From NCBI RefSeq assembly GCF_023639785.1, contig NZ_CP098325.1, forward strand, positions 3,844,001 through 3,908,000: a DNA stretch of 64,000 bases, in the 5' to 3' direction. A model generated the notes under the pieces. That model made no database searches. It saw nothing but the letters and a program-made list of their open reading frames with translations, and was not told the origin of the DNA. Source of the stretch: Leclercia adecarboxylata (lineage in GTDB: Bacteria > Pseudomonadota > Gammaproteobacteria > Enterobacterales > Enterobacteriaceae). A program made the translations under genes and the position numbers. Positions 1 to 10,779 of the stretch are shown here, piece by piece. Within the stretch, counting starts at the first letter, position 1, and every line of letters starts with the position of its first letter.

Positions 1-227
1 CCGCCCACTGGCGCATAGATGTCAGAAGCAGCTTTTACCGACTCCGCTACCGCGCAGTCGTCGCCTGCGGTGACGGTCGCGCCCACTTCTGGCAGATCCA
101 CAAACACCATGTCACCTAACAGCTCCTGAGCATGTTCGGTGATCCCAACGGTGTAGGTGCCGTCGGCTTCTTTGCGCAGCCACTCGTGTTCTTTGCTGTA
201 TTTCAGTTCTGCTGGCACATTGCTCAT
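1..227 (-). CDS. gcvH: Glycine cleavage system H protein (N-terminal part)
   Basis: Lipoyl carrier protein of the glycine cleavage complex, shuttling the aminomethyl group between the P, T and L proteins. The visible 75 residues begin [16 protein letters not shown] and continue through the [20 protein letters not shown] region, which carries the lipoylated Lys (VKAAS) as in the E. coli protein (129 residues). The rest lies beyond the left edge of the window. The start is the ATG at 227, where the family normally begins; an in-frame ATG at 220 lacks the conserved first residues. It lies 23 bp downstream of gcvT in the same direction, so the two are cotranscribed. Confidence 0.97.
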   Translation of the reverse strand, partial: MSNVPAELKYSKEHEWLRKEADGTYTVGITEHAQELLGDMVFVDLPEVGATVTAGDDCAVAESVKAASDIYAPVG

Positions 228-250
228 TGAATTTCTCCTGATAAAAATAA

Positions 251-1345
251 TTAGGCGACCGGTTTACCGGCGCGAACAAAAATCGGTTTAGTCACGCGGA
301 CCGGCATTTCGCGGTTGCGGATCTGCACCACGGCAGTCTCGCCAATCCCCGCCGGCACGCGCGCCAGAGCAATACTGTAACCCAGCGTCGGAGAGAAGGT
401 GCCGCTGGTGATAATGCCTTCGCAGTGGTTGCCGTTCGCATCGGTAAAACGTACCGGCAGCTCGCCGCGCAGGACGCCTTTCTCGGTCATCACCAGGCCA
501 ACCAGCTGGTCGGTGCCTTTCTCACGCTGCATTTCCAGCGCTTCACGACCGATAAAGTCGCGATCGGCAGGTTCCCACGCGATGGTCCAGCCCATATTGG
601 CCGCCAGGGGAGAGACGCCCTCGTCCATCTCCTGACCGTATAAATTCATACCGGCTTCCAGACGCAGCGTATCGCGCGCGCCCAGCCCCGCTGGCTTAAC
701 GCCCGCTTCTACCAGCGCATGCCAGAAATCGGCCGCTTTTTCATTCGGCATCGCAATTTCATAGCCCGCTTCACCGGTGTAGCCGGTGGTCGCCACAAAG
801 AGATCGCCCGTCTGCACGCCAAAGAACGGCTTCATGCCTTCGGTGGCCTGACGCTGCTCATCGCTGAACAGGGAGGCGGCTTTTGCCTGCGCGTTTGGCC
901 CCTGCACCGCGATCAGCGACAGGTCGTCACGCACGGTGATTTCGATAGCGTAGGGTTCTGCGTGTTGGGTGATCCAGGAGAGGTCTTTTTCGCGGGTGGC
1001 GGAGTTAACAACGAGGCGGAAGAAATCTTCGGAGAGGTAATAGACAATCAGGTCGTCAATCACGCCGCCAGAGGCATTCAGCATGCCGGAATAGAGCGCT
1101 TTGCCCGGCTTCGTGAGCTTAGCCACGTCATTTGCCAGCAGATAGCGTAAAAACTCCCGGGTGCGGCTGCCGTGGAGATCGACAATGGTCATGTGAGAGA
1201 CGTCGAACATACCGGCATCGGTGCGCACCGCATGATGCTCATCAATCTGCGAACCATAATGCAGCGGCATCATCCAGCCATGGAAATCGACCATGCGTGC
1301 ACCGCATAAGGTGTGTTGTTCGTACAAAGGCGTCTGTTGAGCCAT
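251..1345 (-). CDS. gcvT: Aminomethyltransferase (glycine cleavage T protein)
   Basis: Transfers the methylene group from aminomethyl-lipoyl-H protein to tetrahydrofolate, releasing ammonia. It has 364 residues, the same length as E. coli GcvT, and begins [20 protein letters not shown]. The folate-binding core includes the D-V-S-H-M segment near residue 48 and the [13 protein letters not shown] segment near residue 230. It is the first gene of the gcvTHP operon, with gcvH directly downstream. The long upstream region carries candidate GcvA sites. No irregularity is seen. Confidence 0.98.
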   Translation of the reverse strand: MAQQTPLYEQHTLCGARMVDFHGWMMPLHYGSQIDEHHAVRTDAGMFDVSHMTIVDLHGSRTREFLRYLLANDVAKLTKPGKALYSGMLNASGGVIDDLIVYYLSEDFFRLVVNSATREKDLSWITQHAEPYAIEITVRDDLSLIAVQGPNAQAKAASLFSDEQRQATEGMKPFFGVQTGDLFVATTGYTGEAGYEIAMPNEKAADFWHALVEAGVKPAGLGARDTLRLEAGMNLYGQEMDEGVSPLAANMGWTIAWEPADRDFIGREALEMQREKGTDQLVGLVMTEKGVLRGELPVRFTDANGNHCEGIITSGTFSPTLGYSIALARVPAGIGETAVVQIRNREMPVRVTKPIFVRAGKPVA

Positions 1346-1774
1346 CTTATCCTCGTTGAATGAGCTGGGCTGTCTTGCGTTTCATGCTGTAAAAAATCAC
1401 CACGAAACCCGGCATCGACATCGCTCCCGGACGCCGACGCAAACGTTCTCTTTCCTCTGAACTTACCACCGAAAACGGTGGTTAACCATAAGGCAAAACG
1501 GGTCATCACATTAGCTTATGGTCAAAAAAGCCAACAAAGCGTACAGAGTTATTCACTATAAAAATGCGAAACCCTCCGCACAAAAGCAAAGTCATCAGCC
1601 TGACATTTAGCACAGGCTGATATTTACTGCGGAAAAATGCGCGAAATTTCCGTAACATAAAAACAGCCAGATTAGATAATCTAATGCGAAAAAGTCGGTG
1701 AAATTAGATTATTTCAAACGAGGGGATTTTCCCGGCCCACAGGCCGGGAGAAGAAAGTGTGACGGGGGTCTGGT
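1346..1774. promoter_or_regulatory. gcvT upstream control region with GcvA-type CTAAT motifs
   Basis: This 429-bp gene-free stretch lies upstream of gcvT and downstream of ubiI. GcvA of E. coli recognises sites containing CTAAT. Here ATTAG/CTAAT pairs form the palindrome ATTAGATAATCTAAT at 1671-1685, another ATTAG lies at 1704-1708, and one lies nearer the gene at 1510-1514. That layout of two distal sites and one proximal site resembles the known gcv control region. A hairpin (CCCGGCC/GGCCGGG, 1731-1748) just after ubiI has no U tract, so it is only a weak terminator candidate. Site assignment is inference from the motif. Confidence 0.55.
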
Positions 1775-2977
1775 TTACTTAAGCCAGTCGGGCAGATCGT
1801 TAAGACCCATCGCCTGACGCAGAAGTTGTGGTTTAACGCCCGGAAGGGTATCAGCCAGTTTCAGGCCAAGATCGCGCAGCAGTTTTTTCGCCGGATTCGC
1901 CCCCGCGAAGAGTTCGCGGAACCCCTGCATACCTGCCAGCATCATTGCCGCACTGTGTTTGCGGCTGCGCTCGTAGCGGCGCAGATAGAGGTGCTGACCA
2001 ATATCCTTGCCTTCGCGGTGCAGTCGGCGCAGTTCGTCCACCAGTTCGGCGGCATCCATAAAGCCCAGGTTTACGCCCTGCCCGGCCAGCGGATGAATGG
2101 TGTGCGCCGCGTCGCCCACCAGCGCCAGACGATGCGCGGCGAACTGGCGCGCATAGCGGCCCGTCAACGGGAAAACCTGGCGTTCGCTTTCAACGGAGCA
2201 AAGCCCCAGACGGTTATCAAACGCCACGCACAAAGCCTGATTAAATTCTTCTGCTGACGCCTCCTGCATCTGCTGAGCCTTCTCGGGGGCCAGCGACCAG
2301 ACGATGGAGCAGAGATGCGGATCGCTGAGCGGCAGGAAGGCCAGAATGCCGTCGTTGTGGAAGATCTGCCGGGCCACGGCCTGATGCGGTTCCGCCGTGC
2401 GGATAGTGGCGACCAGCGCATGGTGGCGATAGTCCCAGTACGTCAGCGGAATGTCGGCTTTGTTGCGCAGCCAGGAGTTTGCGCCATCGGCCCCCACCAC
2501 CAGACGAGCGGTGAGCATGTCTCCACTTTGCAGGGTGATAAAGGCGTCGTTTTCTCCCCAGGCGACCTGCTGCAGCATCGCAGGTGCAATCAGCGTGATA
2601 TCGCTGCACTGCTGCGCTTTCTGCCACAGGGCATAATGAATAACCGCATTCTCAATGATATGCCCGAGATGGCTGTAACCCATGCTCTCGTCATCAAACG
2701 CGATATGCCCGAAGCTGTCTTTATCCCACACTTCCATCCCGTGATAGCAGCTGGCGCGTTGGGCGATAATTTCCGACCAGACGCCGACGCGGGTCAGCAG
2801 CTTTTCACTGGCGGCGTTAATCGCCGAGACGCGTAGCTCAGGCGGGGCGTCGGGAGCGACAGGCTGTGGCTGTTTCTGTTCCAGCACCGCCACGCGCAGA
2901 CCGCTGCCCTGCAAGCCGCAGGCCAGCGCCAGTCCTACCATTCCGCCACCGACAATGGCGACATCAACATTCTGCAC
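1775..2977 (-). CDS. ubiI: 2-octaprenylphenol C5-hydroxylase (FAD monooxygenase)
   Basis: Flavoprotein monooxygenase that hydroxylates C5 of the ubiquinone precursor (formerly visC). It has 400 residues. The N-terminal FAD motif VAIVGGGMVGLALACGL spans about residues 6-22, the mid-protein DG motif (VGADGANSWLR) is near 162, and the C-terminal LVGDAAHTIHPLAGQG motif is near 285. It is the last gene of ygfB-pepP-ubiH-ubiI, starting 12 bp after the ubiH stop. Ubi hydroxylases form a soluble multienzyme assembly, which fits co-expression with ubiH. Confidence 0.97.
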   Translation of the reverse strand: MQNVDVAIVGGGMVGLALACGLQGSGLRVAVLEQKQPQPVAPDAPPELRVSAINAASEKLLTRVGVWSEIIAQRASCYHGMEVWDKDSFGHIAFDDESMGYSHLGHIIENAVIHYALWQKAQQCSDITLIAPAMLQQVAWGENDAFITLQSGDMLTARLVVGADGANSWLRNKADIPLTYWDYRHHALVATIRTAEPHQAVARQIFHNDGILAFLPLSDPHLCSIVWSLAPEKAQQMQEASAEEFNQALCVAFDNRLGLCSVESERQVFPLTGRYARQFAAHRLALVGDAAHTIHPLAGQGVNLGFMDAAELVDELRRLHREGKDIGQHLYLRRYERSRKHSAAMMLAGMQGFRELFAGANPAKKLLRDLGLKLADTLPGVKPQLLRQAMGLNDLPDWLK

Positions 2978-2989
2978 TTTGTTTACTCC

Positions 2990-4168
2990 TTAGCGAGCGA
3001 CCCAACCAAGCGTCCTCTGTGCCAGCACATCACGTGCCGGAATGAATAGTTCCATCGCCATCAACCCTGCGTTACGGCCCGCCACCAGCGGTGCCCAGCG
3101 ATTGGCAAACAGATGCACCAGCCCATCTGTTATGCCGATGGTGGCCTCTTTATCGGCCTGGCGTCGTTTCTGGTAATGGCATAAGACCGGGTATGCGCCG
3201 CAATCCTGCTGTTGCGCAAACGCCTGGGCCAGCGTTTCGGCAAGGGTCATCACATCGCGCAGGCCAAGATTAAAGCCCTGTCCGGCGATGGGGTGTAACG
3301 TCTGGGCGGCATTGCCCACCAGCGCGACGCGATGGGAGATGCACTGCGATGCCGTGGTTAGCGCCAGGGGGTAAACCGCCCTCTTACCGGCATGGGTAAT
3401 ACGTCCCAGCCGCCAGCCAAAGGCTTTTTGCAGCTCTGCGCAGAAGCGTTCATCAGACCAGCTCTGCACTTCATCCGCGCTCTCCAGCGGATGACACCAG
3501 ACCAGCGAGCTGCGGCCCTGGGACATCGGCAGCATAGCCAGCGGGCCATGCCGGGTAAAACGTTCAAAAGCGCGCCCCCGATGCGGCTCGGCGGTGGCAA
3601 CGTTGGCAATCACCGCCAGCTGATGGTACGGCTGCTGTTGCCACTGGATCCCACACTGCTGGCCGAGCGCCGAACGAGAGCCGTCGGCGGCTACCAGCAA
3701 TTGTCCGTCCAGCGTCGTGCCGTCATCCAGCGTGACGCTCACCGCCTGTTCGCTGCGGGTAAAGCGCTCCACGCGGGCCGGACAGTGAAGGGTTACGCCC
3801 GGAGCATCTTTTAACAGACGGAACAGGCGCAGGCCCACGTCGTGCAGCTCAACCACCTGTCCCAGCGCATCAATGCGGTAATCCTGCGCCTCAAGGGTAA
3901 CAAACCCGGCATGGCCACGATCGCTCACATGCACGGTTTCGATGGCCGTGGCGCAATCGGCAATTGCCTGCCAGATGCCGCTGCGTGCCAGCTGCTGGCA
4001 GGTGCCCTGTGCCAGGGCGATAGCACGTCCGTCAAATCCCGGATGACCGGTCGACTGCGGCGCAACGGCCTCGACCAGATGAACCGGCAGTTTGCCCTGG
4101 GTCAGGGAGGAGATCGCCAGCGCAAGCGTAGCTCCCGTCATGCCTCCGCCAACGATGATGATGCTCAT
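2990..4168 (-). CDS. ubiH: 2-octaprenyl-6-methoxyphenol hydroxylase (FAD monooxygenase)
   Basis: Aerobic C1 hydroxylase of ubiquinone synthesis and a paralogue of UbiI. It has 392 residues, with the FAD motif IIVGGGMTGATLALA at the N terminus, a VAADGSRSALG motif near residue 158 and ALVGNAAQTLHPIAGQGFNLG near residue 285, as in E. coli UbiH (Asn replaces the usual Asp of GD in both). The ATG overlaps the pepP stop codon in an ATGA arrangement, indicating translational coupling. No anomaly was noted. Confidence 0.97.
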   Translation of the reverse strand: MSIIIVGGGMTGATLALAISSLTQGKLPVHLVEAVAPQSTGHPGFDGRAIALAQGTCQQLARSGIWQAIADCATAIETVHVSDRGHAGFVTLEAQDYRIDALGQVVELHDVGLRLFRLLKDAPGVTLHCPARVERFTRSEQAVSVTLDDGTTLDGQLLVAADGSRSALGQQCGIQWQQQPYHQLAVIANVATAEPHRGRAFERFTRHGPLAMLPMSQGRSSLVWCHPLESADEVQSWSDERFCAELQKAFGWRLGRITHAGKRAVYPLALTTASQCISHRVALVGNAAQTLHPIAGQGFNLGLRDVMTLAETLAQAFAQQQDCGAYPVLCHYQKRRQADKEATIGITDGLVHLFANRWAPLVAGRNAGLMAMELFIPARDVLAQRTLGWVAR

Positions 4169-5478
4169 GGGCGTGCCGCCGCCATCAGCGCCTCAATCTC
4201 GTCAGCGTTTTTCACCACCGACGCGGTCAGGTTTTCGTTGCCGGTTTCGGTGATAACAATGTCATCTTCTATACGAATGCCGATCCCACGATACTCCGCG
4301 GGCACATCGGCGTCCGGGGCGATATAGAGCCCCGGTTCAACGGTCAGCACCATGCCCGGCTCCAGCACGCGGGAACGATCCGGGCCGTACACGCCCACAT
4401 CATGCACATCCAGCCCCAGCCAGTGACTCAGACCATGCATAAAGAAGGGGCGATGGGCGTTCCCGGCAATCAGTTGATCGACATCGCCATGCAGAATGCC
4501 CAGGTCCACCAGGCCTGCGATCATGATGCGCACCACTTCACCGGTCACGTCCTGAATGGAGGTGCCGGGGCGGAACAGCATCAGGGCGGTGTCCAGCGAG
4601 TGCAGGACGATGTCGTAGATGGCGCGTTGGGCCGGAGTAAATTTGCCGTTCACCGGGAAGGTGCGGGTGATATCCCCGGCATAGCCTTTATATTCGCAAC
4701 CGGCATCAATCAGCACCAATTCGCCATCCCGAAGTTCGGACTCGTTTTCGGTGTAGTGCAGAATGCAGCCATTTTCCCCGCCGCCGACAATGGTGTTGTA
4801 GGCCGGATAGCGCGCGCCGTGGCGGGTGAACTCATGGTGAATTTCACCCTCGAGCTGATATTCGAACATTCCCGGACGGCATTTTTGCATAGCCCGGGTA
4901 TGGGCCAGCGCGCTGATTTCGCCCGCGCGACGCATCACGTCCAGCTCTTCCGCCGATTTAAACAGGCGCAGCTCGTGCACGGCAGGACGCCAGTCGGTAA
5001 GCGTTGCCGGGGCTTTCAGATTTTGCCGGGAACCTTTGCGCAGCTTATCCAGCGCGGCGTAGACGATATTGTCAGCCCAGGCATACTCACCCTGCGCGTG
5101 GTAGACCACATCCAGGCCATTCAGCAGCTGGTAGAGCTGCTCGTTGATTTCGCTAAACGCCAGCGCACGATCCACTCCCAGCTTTTCAGGGGCTGCATCC
5201 TGGCCCAGGCGGCGACCAAACCAGATCTCGGCGGTCAGATCCCGGACGCGGTTAAACAACACGCTGTGGTTGTGGGTGTCATCACTTTTAATCAGCACCA
5301 GTACCGACTCCGGCTCGTTGAAGCCGGTGAAGTACCAGAAATCACTGCTCTGGCGGTACGGATATTCGCTATCGTTGCTGCGCGTGGCTTCCGGTGCGGC
5401 AAATATCAGCGCGGCGCTTCCCGGCTGCATAGTGGCCAGCAGCGCCTGACGGCGGCGCAGATACTCTTGCTGAGTCAT
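4165..5478 (-). CDS. pepP: Xaa-Pro aminopeptidase (aminopeptidase P II)
   Basis: Cytoplasmic manganese metallopeptidase that removes N-terminal residues preceding proline. It has 437 residues. The pita-bread metal ligands are visible: Asp in LIDAGCEYKGYAGDITRTF (two Asp), His in HGLSHWLGLDVHD, Glu in TVEPGLY and Glu in GIRIEDD. The second-position TQQEYLRRRQALL matches the E. coli N terminus. It lies 21 bp after ygfB and overlaps ubiH by 4 bp. Confidence 0.97.
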   Translation of the reverse strand: MTQQEYLRRRQALLATMQPGSAALIFAAPEATRSNDSEYPYRQSSDFWYFTGFNEPESVLVLIKSDDTHNHSVLFNRVRDLTAEIWFGRRLGQDAAPEKLGVDRALAFSEINEQLYQLLNGLDVVYHAQGEYAWADNIVYAALDKLRKGSRQNLKAPATLTDWRPAVHELRLFKSAEELDVMRRAGEISALAHTRAMQKCRPGMFEYQLEGEIHHEFTRHGARYPAYNTIVGGGENGCILHYTENESELRDGELVLIDAGCEYKGYAGDITRTFPVNGKFTPAQRAIYDIVLHSLDTALMLFRPGTSIQDVTGEVVRIMIAGLVDLGILHGDVDQLIAGNAHRPFFMHGLSHWLGLDVHDVGVYGPDRSRVLEPGMVLTVEPGLYIAPDADVPAEYRGIGIRIEDDIVITETGNENLTASVVKNADEIEALMAAARP

Positions 5479-5499
5479 GACACCCTCCAGTAGTTGTTA

Positions 5500-6078
5500 T
5501 TAGTGTAAGGTCGGTTTGCGCACTTCCGGCGCAGTCGGTTGGGTTCGCGTAAAGGTATCGTGGCAGAGCAGCGAGGCAACGCGCACATACTCGATGATCT
5601 CTTCGAGAGACATCTCCAGCTCTTCCTGGTCCTCATCCTCGTCGTAGCCCAACTGGGCAATATTGCGCAGATCGTCAATAGCTTCTCCGGCTTCGCCCGT
5701 CACCTTCTCAAGTTTAGGCTGCGTTACGCCCAACCCCAACAGGTAATGGTTGACCCACCCGGCCAGCGCATCGGCGCGATCGAACACGCTGACGTCATCG
5801 CCATCAGGCAGATAAAGCTGAAAAAGGAAGCCGTCATCTTCCAGCGCATCGCTGATTGCGCCATGCATGCTGCGCAACGCCTGGGCCAGATCGTGACCAA
5901 ACGCCAGACCTTCGTTCGTCAGGTCGTGAACCAGCGGCAGCCATGAGCTGTCGTTGTTTCCACCACACAGCATCCCGCTGATCAGACCGTGCATTTCAGC
6001 CGGGGTTAAACCTACGCCCTGCTGGTTCAGTAACTGGCTAACGTCGTTGTAGCCAGGCATTTCGTTCTGTATAGACAT
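5500..6078 (-). CDS. ygfB: UPF0149 family protein YgfB
   Basis: This 192-residue YecA/YgfB (UPF0149) protein is rich in acidic residues ([15 protein letters not shown] near residue 150). Homologues in other Gammaproteobacteria have been linked to gene regulation; its role in enterics is not firmly known. An in-frame ATG two codons upstream would add Met-Arg, but the family start [12 protein letters not shown] is preferred. It is the first gene of the ygfB-pepP-ubiH-ubiI operon and diverges from zapA. Confidence 0.93.
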   Translation of the reverse strand: MSIQNEMPGYNDVSQLLNQQGVGLTPAEMHGLISGMLCGGNNDSSWLPLVHDLTNEGLAFGHDLAQALRSMHGAISDALEDDGFLFQLYLPDGDDVSVFDRADALAGWVNHYLLGLGVTQPKLEKVTGEAGEAIDDLRNIAQLGYDEDEDQEELEMSLEEIIEYVRVASLLCHDTFTRTQPTAPEVRKPTLH

Positions 6079-6128
6079 GCGCATTCGTCATCATTGGGAG
6101 GAATATTCATGGTATGCTACCACTTTGG

Positions 6129-6171
6129 ACCCTGGTGAACCAGAATAGGGCTTGTATCTGCGCACCAGGGT
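6129..6171. repeat. 9-bp inverted repeat in the ygfB-zapA intergenic region
   Basis: ACCCTGGTG at 6129-6137 pairs perfectly with CACCAGGGT at 6163-6171 across a 25-nt spacer. It lies about 75 bp upstream of the zapA ATG and 50 bp upstream of the ygfB ATG. No U tract follows on either strand, so it is not an intrinsic terminator. It could be an mRNA leader stem or a protein site. Confidence 0.4.
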
Positions 6172-6179
6172 AGCTATAG

Positions 6180-6575
<396 letters not shown>

Positions 6576-6616
6576 CACTTCATGGTCTACTATGGTAGAG
6601 TGACCCTGAAGGAAAA

Positions 6617-6800
6617 ATTTCTCTGAGATGTTCGCATGCGGGCCAGTCCCCTGAGCCGATATTTCATACCACAAGAATGTGGCGCTCCATGGTTGGTGAG
6701 CATGCTCGGTTCGTCCGAGAAGCCTTAAAACTATGACGACACATTCACCTTGAACCAAGGGTTCAAGGGTTACAGCCTGCGGCGGCATCTCGGAGATTCC
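6617..6800 (+). ncRNA. ssrS: 6S RNA
   Basis: This 184-nt RNA mimics an open promoter and binds sigma70 RNA polymerase in stationary phase. The 5' end ATTTCTCTGAGATGTTCG and 3' end GGCATCTCGGAGATTCC pair to close the long hairpin and match E. coli 6S nearly base for base, with a few substitutions in the central region. It lies between zapA and fau; in E. coli the transcript is processed from an ssrS-fau dicistron. Confidence 0.97.
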
Positions 6801-6825
6801 CTCACCTTTATACCCAGCGACTACC

Positions 6826-7425
6826 ATGACGCAACTTCCTGAAGTCCCTGTTTCCCGTCAACACATTCGTCAGTTTATCCGTCAGCAGCGCAGAGCCTTA
6901 ACGCCTGAACAACAAGCCCATTTCGCGCAACAAGCCGCGGCCCGCATGATGGCCTATCCGCCCGTGGTGATGGCGCACAGCGTAGCCCTGTTTCTCTCCT
7001 TTGACGGCGAACTGGATACCCAACCGCTGATTGACGAACTCTGGCGCACCGGGAAAAAAGTCTATCTGCCGGTGCTCCACCCTTTTAGCCCGGGTAATCT
7101 GCTGTTTCTGCACTACCATCCGCACAGCGAACTGGTGGTAAATCGTCTTAAAATTACCGAACCCAAACTGGACGTGCGTGACGTCTTGCCGCTGGATCAG
7201 CTCGACGTGCTGGTGACGCCGCTGGTGGCATTTGATGAAAGCGGTCAGCGCCTGGGGATGGGGGGAGGTTTTTACGATCGCACCCTGCAAAACTGGCAGC
7301 AGTACGGCTTACAGCCTGTAGGCTATGCCCATGATTGTCAGGGCGTTGAAAGGTTGCCGGCGGAGAAATGGGACATCCCGCTGCCTGCGGTGGTGACCCC
7401 GTCCAGGATTTGGCAGTGGAGGTAA
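6826..7425 (+). CDS. fau: 5-formyltetrahydrofolate cyclo-ligase
   Basis: Converts 5-formyl-THF to 5,10-methenyl-THF using ATP; also called ygfA. It has 199 residues. The C-terminal family signature GMGGGFYDRTL lies near residue 145, with the VTPLVAFDESGQR segment just before it. The start ATG lies 26 bp after the 6S RNA 3' end, so it is expressed from the ssrS transcript. Folate balance links it functionally to the gcv genes at the left of the window. Confidence 0.95.
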   Translation: MTQLPEVPVSRQHIRQFIRQQRRALTPEQQAHFAQQAAARMMAYPPVVMAHSVALFLSFDGELDTQPLIDELWRTGKKVYLPVLHPFSPGNLLFLHYHPHSELVVNRLKITEPKLDVRDVLPLDQLDVLVTPLVAFDESGQRLGMGGGFYDRTLQNWQQYGLQPVGYAHDCQGVERLPAEKWDIPLPAVVTPSRIWQWR

Positions 7426-7430
7426 AAGCA

Positions 7431-7456
7431 AAACGGTAACGCCAGTTACCGTTTTT
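7431..7456 (+). terminator. Intrinsic terminator after fau
   Basis: A 10-bp perfect stem AAACGGTAAC / GTTACCGTTT with a GCCA loop runs into a short T tract. It starts 6 bp after the fau stop. Confidence 0.85.
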
Positions 7457-7465
7457 AGTGTTTAC

Positions 7466-7515
7466 GCCCTCTCCCCGTGGGAGAGGGACGGGGTGAGGGC
7501 ATCAGACCGCACTAA
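7466..7515. repeat. CCCTCTCCC...GGGTGAGGG dispersed repeat, copy 1
   Basis: The core hairpin CCCTCTCCCCGTGGGAGAGGG is followed by ACGGGGTGAGGGC and then ATCAGACCGCACTAAC, ending just before the serA stop codon. The same core, with the CAGACCGCACTAAC tail, recurs beside yggN (51245). It lies between the fau terminator and serA, and may also act as the serA 3' hairpin. Confidence 0.75.
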
Positions 7516-7516
7516 C

Positions 7517-8749
<1,233 letters not shown>

Positions 8750-8979
8750 TTCCCCGACCCTGTCTGATTGTCTGAACTGTTGTTGTGCTGGATGTGAATC
8801 CGCTCCAGCCAACATATCAAAAAAAACTATTGCAGCAATATGAACGTTTGCGTCGGCACTCTGAAGAAATGTCATACAGCGTCAATTGGCAGTGAAAAAT
8901 GCTGCGGAGAAATAAGAATGCGGCAGGATCGTCAGGAGAGATTTAAAAATGTGACACAAGTCACCGAATATCGCTTTTG

Positions 8980-9010
8980 CAAAAAAAGTCAGCGGGGGGA
9001 GGCTCCCCCC
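8980..9010 (-). terminator. Intrinsic terminator after rpiA
   Basis: Read on the minus strand, a GGGGGAG/CTCCCCC hairpin is followed by CGCTGAC and a run of seven T residues. It starts about 7 bp downstream of the rpiA stop. Confidence 0.8.
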
Positions 9011-9016
9011 GTCAGA

Positions 9017-9676
9017 TCATTTCACGATGGTTTTGACGCCATCGGCGGTGCCAATCAGCGCGACATCCGCGCCACGGTTGGCGAATAACCCCACGGTTAC
9101 CACGCCTGGCAGGCCGTTGATGGCATTTTCCAGCGCCACGGCGTCGAGGATCTCCAGACCGTGCACGTCCAGGATCACGTTACCGTTGTCCGTCACCACG
9201 CCCTGACGGTATTCCGGGCGTCCGCCCAGCTTGACCAGTTCGCGGGCAACCGCGCTACGCGCCATCGGGATCACTTCAACCGGCAGCGGGAATTTGCCGA
9301 GGATATCAACCTGCTTCGAGGCATCGGCGATACAGATAAACTTGTCTGCGACAGAGGCGATGATCTTCTCACGCGTCAGCGCCGCGCCGCCGCCTTTGAT
9401 CATCTGCATATGGCCGTTGATCTCATCCGCGCCGTCAACGTAAATTCCCAGACGGTCAACTTCATTCAGATCGAAAACCGTAATGCCAAGGCTTTTCAGC
9501 TTTTCCGTGGATGCATCGGAGCTGGAAACCGCGCCCTCAATCTGGCCTTTCATCGTGCCGAGCGCATCAATAAAGTGTGCAGCCGTTGACCCGGTGCCCA
9601 CGCCGACAATGGTACCCGGCTGTACATACTGGAGAGCGGCCCATCCTACTGCTTTTTTCAGTTCATCCTGCGTCAT
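9017..9676 (-). CDS. rpiA: Ribose-5-phosphate isomerase A
   Basis: Interconverts ribose 5-phosphate and ribulose 5-phosphate in the pentose phosphate pathway. It has 219 residues from [18 protein letters not shown]. Family motifs are [13 protein letters not shown] near residue 25, DGADEIN near 81 and [12 protein letters not shown] near 94. An ATG 12 codons upstream is in frame but lies outside the conserved protein. It diverges from argP, which in E. coli was also reported to affect rpiA expression. Confidence 0.97.
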   Translation of the reverse strand: MTQDELKKAVGWAALQYVQPGTIVGVGTGSTAAHFIDALGTMKGQIEGAVSSSDASTEKLKSLGITVFDLNEVDRLGIYVDGADEINGHMQMIKGGGAALTREKIIASVADKFICIADASKQVDILGKFPLPVEVIPMARSAVARELVKLGGRPEYRQGVVTDNGNVILDVHGLEILDAVALENAINGLPGVVTVGLFANRGADVALIGTADGVKTIVK

Positions 9677-9826
9677 GATCTCTTGCCCGTGGTGATTTTG
9701 CGTGACGCGCATTATAGAGCATTCACCTGCGCCATGTGATCTGCGAGGTCACCAATTTCGTCTGTATCAAACATAAATTTATGTCATAGTGCGAAGTATT
9801 GAATTATTTGGGAGTCAGCCAGAGCA

Positions 9827-10720
9827 ATGAAACGTCCGGACTACAGAACATTACAGGCGCTTGATGCCGTTATACGTGAACGCGGATTCGAACGCGCAGC
9901 ACAGAAGCTGTGCATTACCCAGTCCGCCGTTTCGCAACGAATCAAACAGCTTGAGAATATGTTCGGGCAGCCGCTGCTGGTTCGTACCGTGCCGCCGCGT
10001 CCCACTGAACAGGGGCAAAAACTGCTGGCGCTGCTGCGTCAGGTTGAGCTGCTGGAAGATGAGTGGTTGGGCGACGAACAGACGGGCTCCACGCCGCTGC
10101 TGCTGTCGCTTGCGGTCAACGCCGACAGTCTGGCAACCTGGCTCCTCCCTGCCCTTGCCCCGGTACTGGCGGATTCGCCTATTCGCCTGAACTTACAGGT
10201 TGAAGACGAAACCCGTACCCAGGAGCGTCTGCGCCGTGGTGAAGTGGTGGGTGCGGTCAGTATCCAGCCTCAGGCGCTGCCAAGCTGCCTGGTGGATCAG
10301 CTGGGGGCGCTGGATTATCTTTTCGTCGGGTCTAAAGCCTTTGCTGAGCGCTACTTCCCGAACGGCGTTACCCGTGCGGCCCTGCTTAAAGCCCCGGCCG
10401 TGGCGTTTGACCATCTTGATGACATGCATCAGGCCTTTTTACAGCAAAACTTCGACCTGCCGCCCGGCAGCGTTCCCTGCCATATCGTTAACTCCTCCGA
10501 AGCCTTCGTGCAGCTGGCGCGTCAGGGCACAACCTGCTGCATGATCCCGCATCTGCAGATCGAAAGAGAGCTGCAGAGCGGCGAGCTGATCGACCTGACG
10601 CCAGGCCTGCACCAGCGCCGCATGCTCTACTGGCACCGCTTCGCGCCGGAAAGCCGCATGATGCGCAACGTTACCGATGCGCTGCTGGCCCACGGCCATA
10701 AGGTTCTGCGCCAGGACTAA
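9827..10720 (+). CDS. argP: LysR-type regulator ArgP (IciA)
   Basis: LysR-type regulator that activates argO with arginine and traps polymerase there with lysine. It has 297 residues. The N-terminal winged helix-turn-helix spans about residues 3-60 ([23 protein letters not shown]), followed by the effector-binding domain. It is near identical to E. coli ArgP. Its best-known target argO is 0.9 kb downstream on the opposite strand, so regulator and target remain linked. Confidence 0.97.
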   Translation: MKRPDYRTLQALDAVIRERGFERAAQKLCITQSAVSQRIKQLENMFGQPLLVRTVPPRPTEQGQKLLALLRQVELLEDEWLGDEQTGSTPLLLSLAVNADSLATWLLPALAPVLADSPIRLNLQVEDETRTQERLRRGEVVGAVSIQPQALPSCLVDQLGALDYLFVGSKAFAERYFPNGVTRAALLKAPAVAFDHLDDMHQAFLQQNFDLPPGSVPCHIVNSSEAFVQLARQGTTCCMIPHLQIERELQSGELIDLTPGLHQRRMLYWHRFAPESRMMRNVTDALLAHGHKVLRQD

Positions 10721-10721
10721 T

Positions 10722-10758
10722 AAAAAAGCCGGGTCGCGTAGACGCTGACCCGGCCTTG
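10722..10758. terminator. Bidirectional hairpin between argP and yggE
   Basis: GCCGGGTC at 10728-10735 pairs with GACCCGGC at 10747-10754. The left side is preceded by AAAAAA (a T run for minus-strand transcripts from yggE) and the right side is followed by CTTGTCTT. The stem resembles REP sequences. It sits between convergent argP and yggE and probably ends both. Confidence 0.65.
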
Positions 10759-10779
10759 TCTTGTCGTGCAAAACAACCC

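Noticed and set aside
5144..5449. Many long open frames on the opposite strand of pepP and other core genes
   Set aside because: They lie wholly inside well-conserved genes on the other strand, arise from GC-rich codon bias, and have no Shine-Dalgarno or recognisable protein features.
8750..9016. Extra gene in the serA-rpiA gap
   Set aside because: An 82-codon plus-strand frame crosses from serA leader into the end of rpiA but has no ribosome site or similarity; only the rpiA terminator and serA upstream region are supported.
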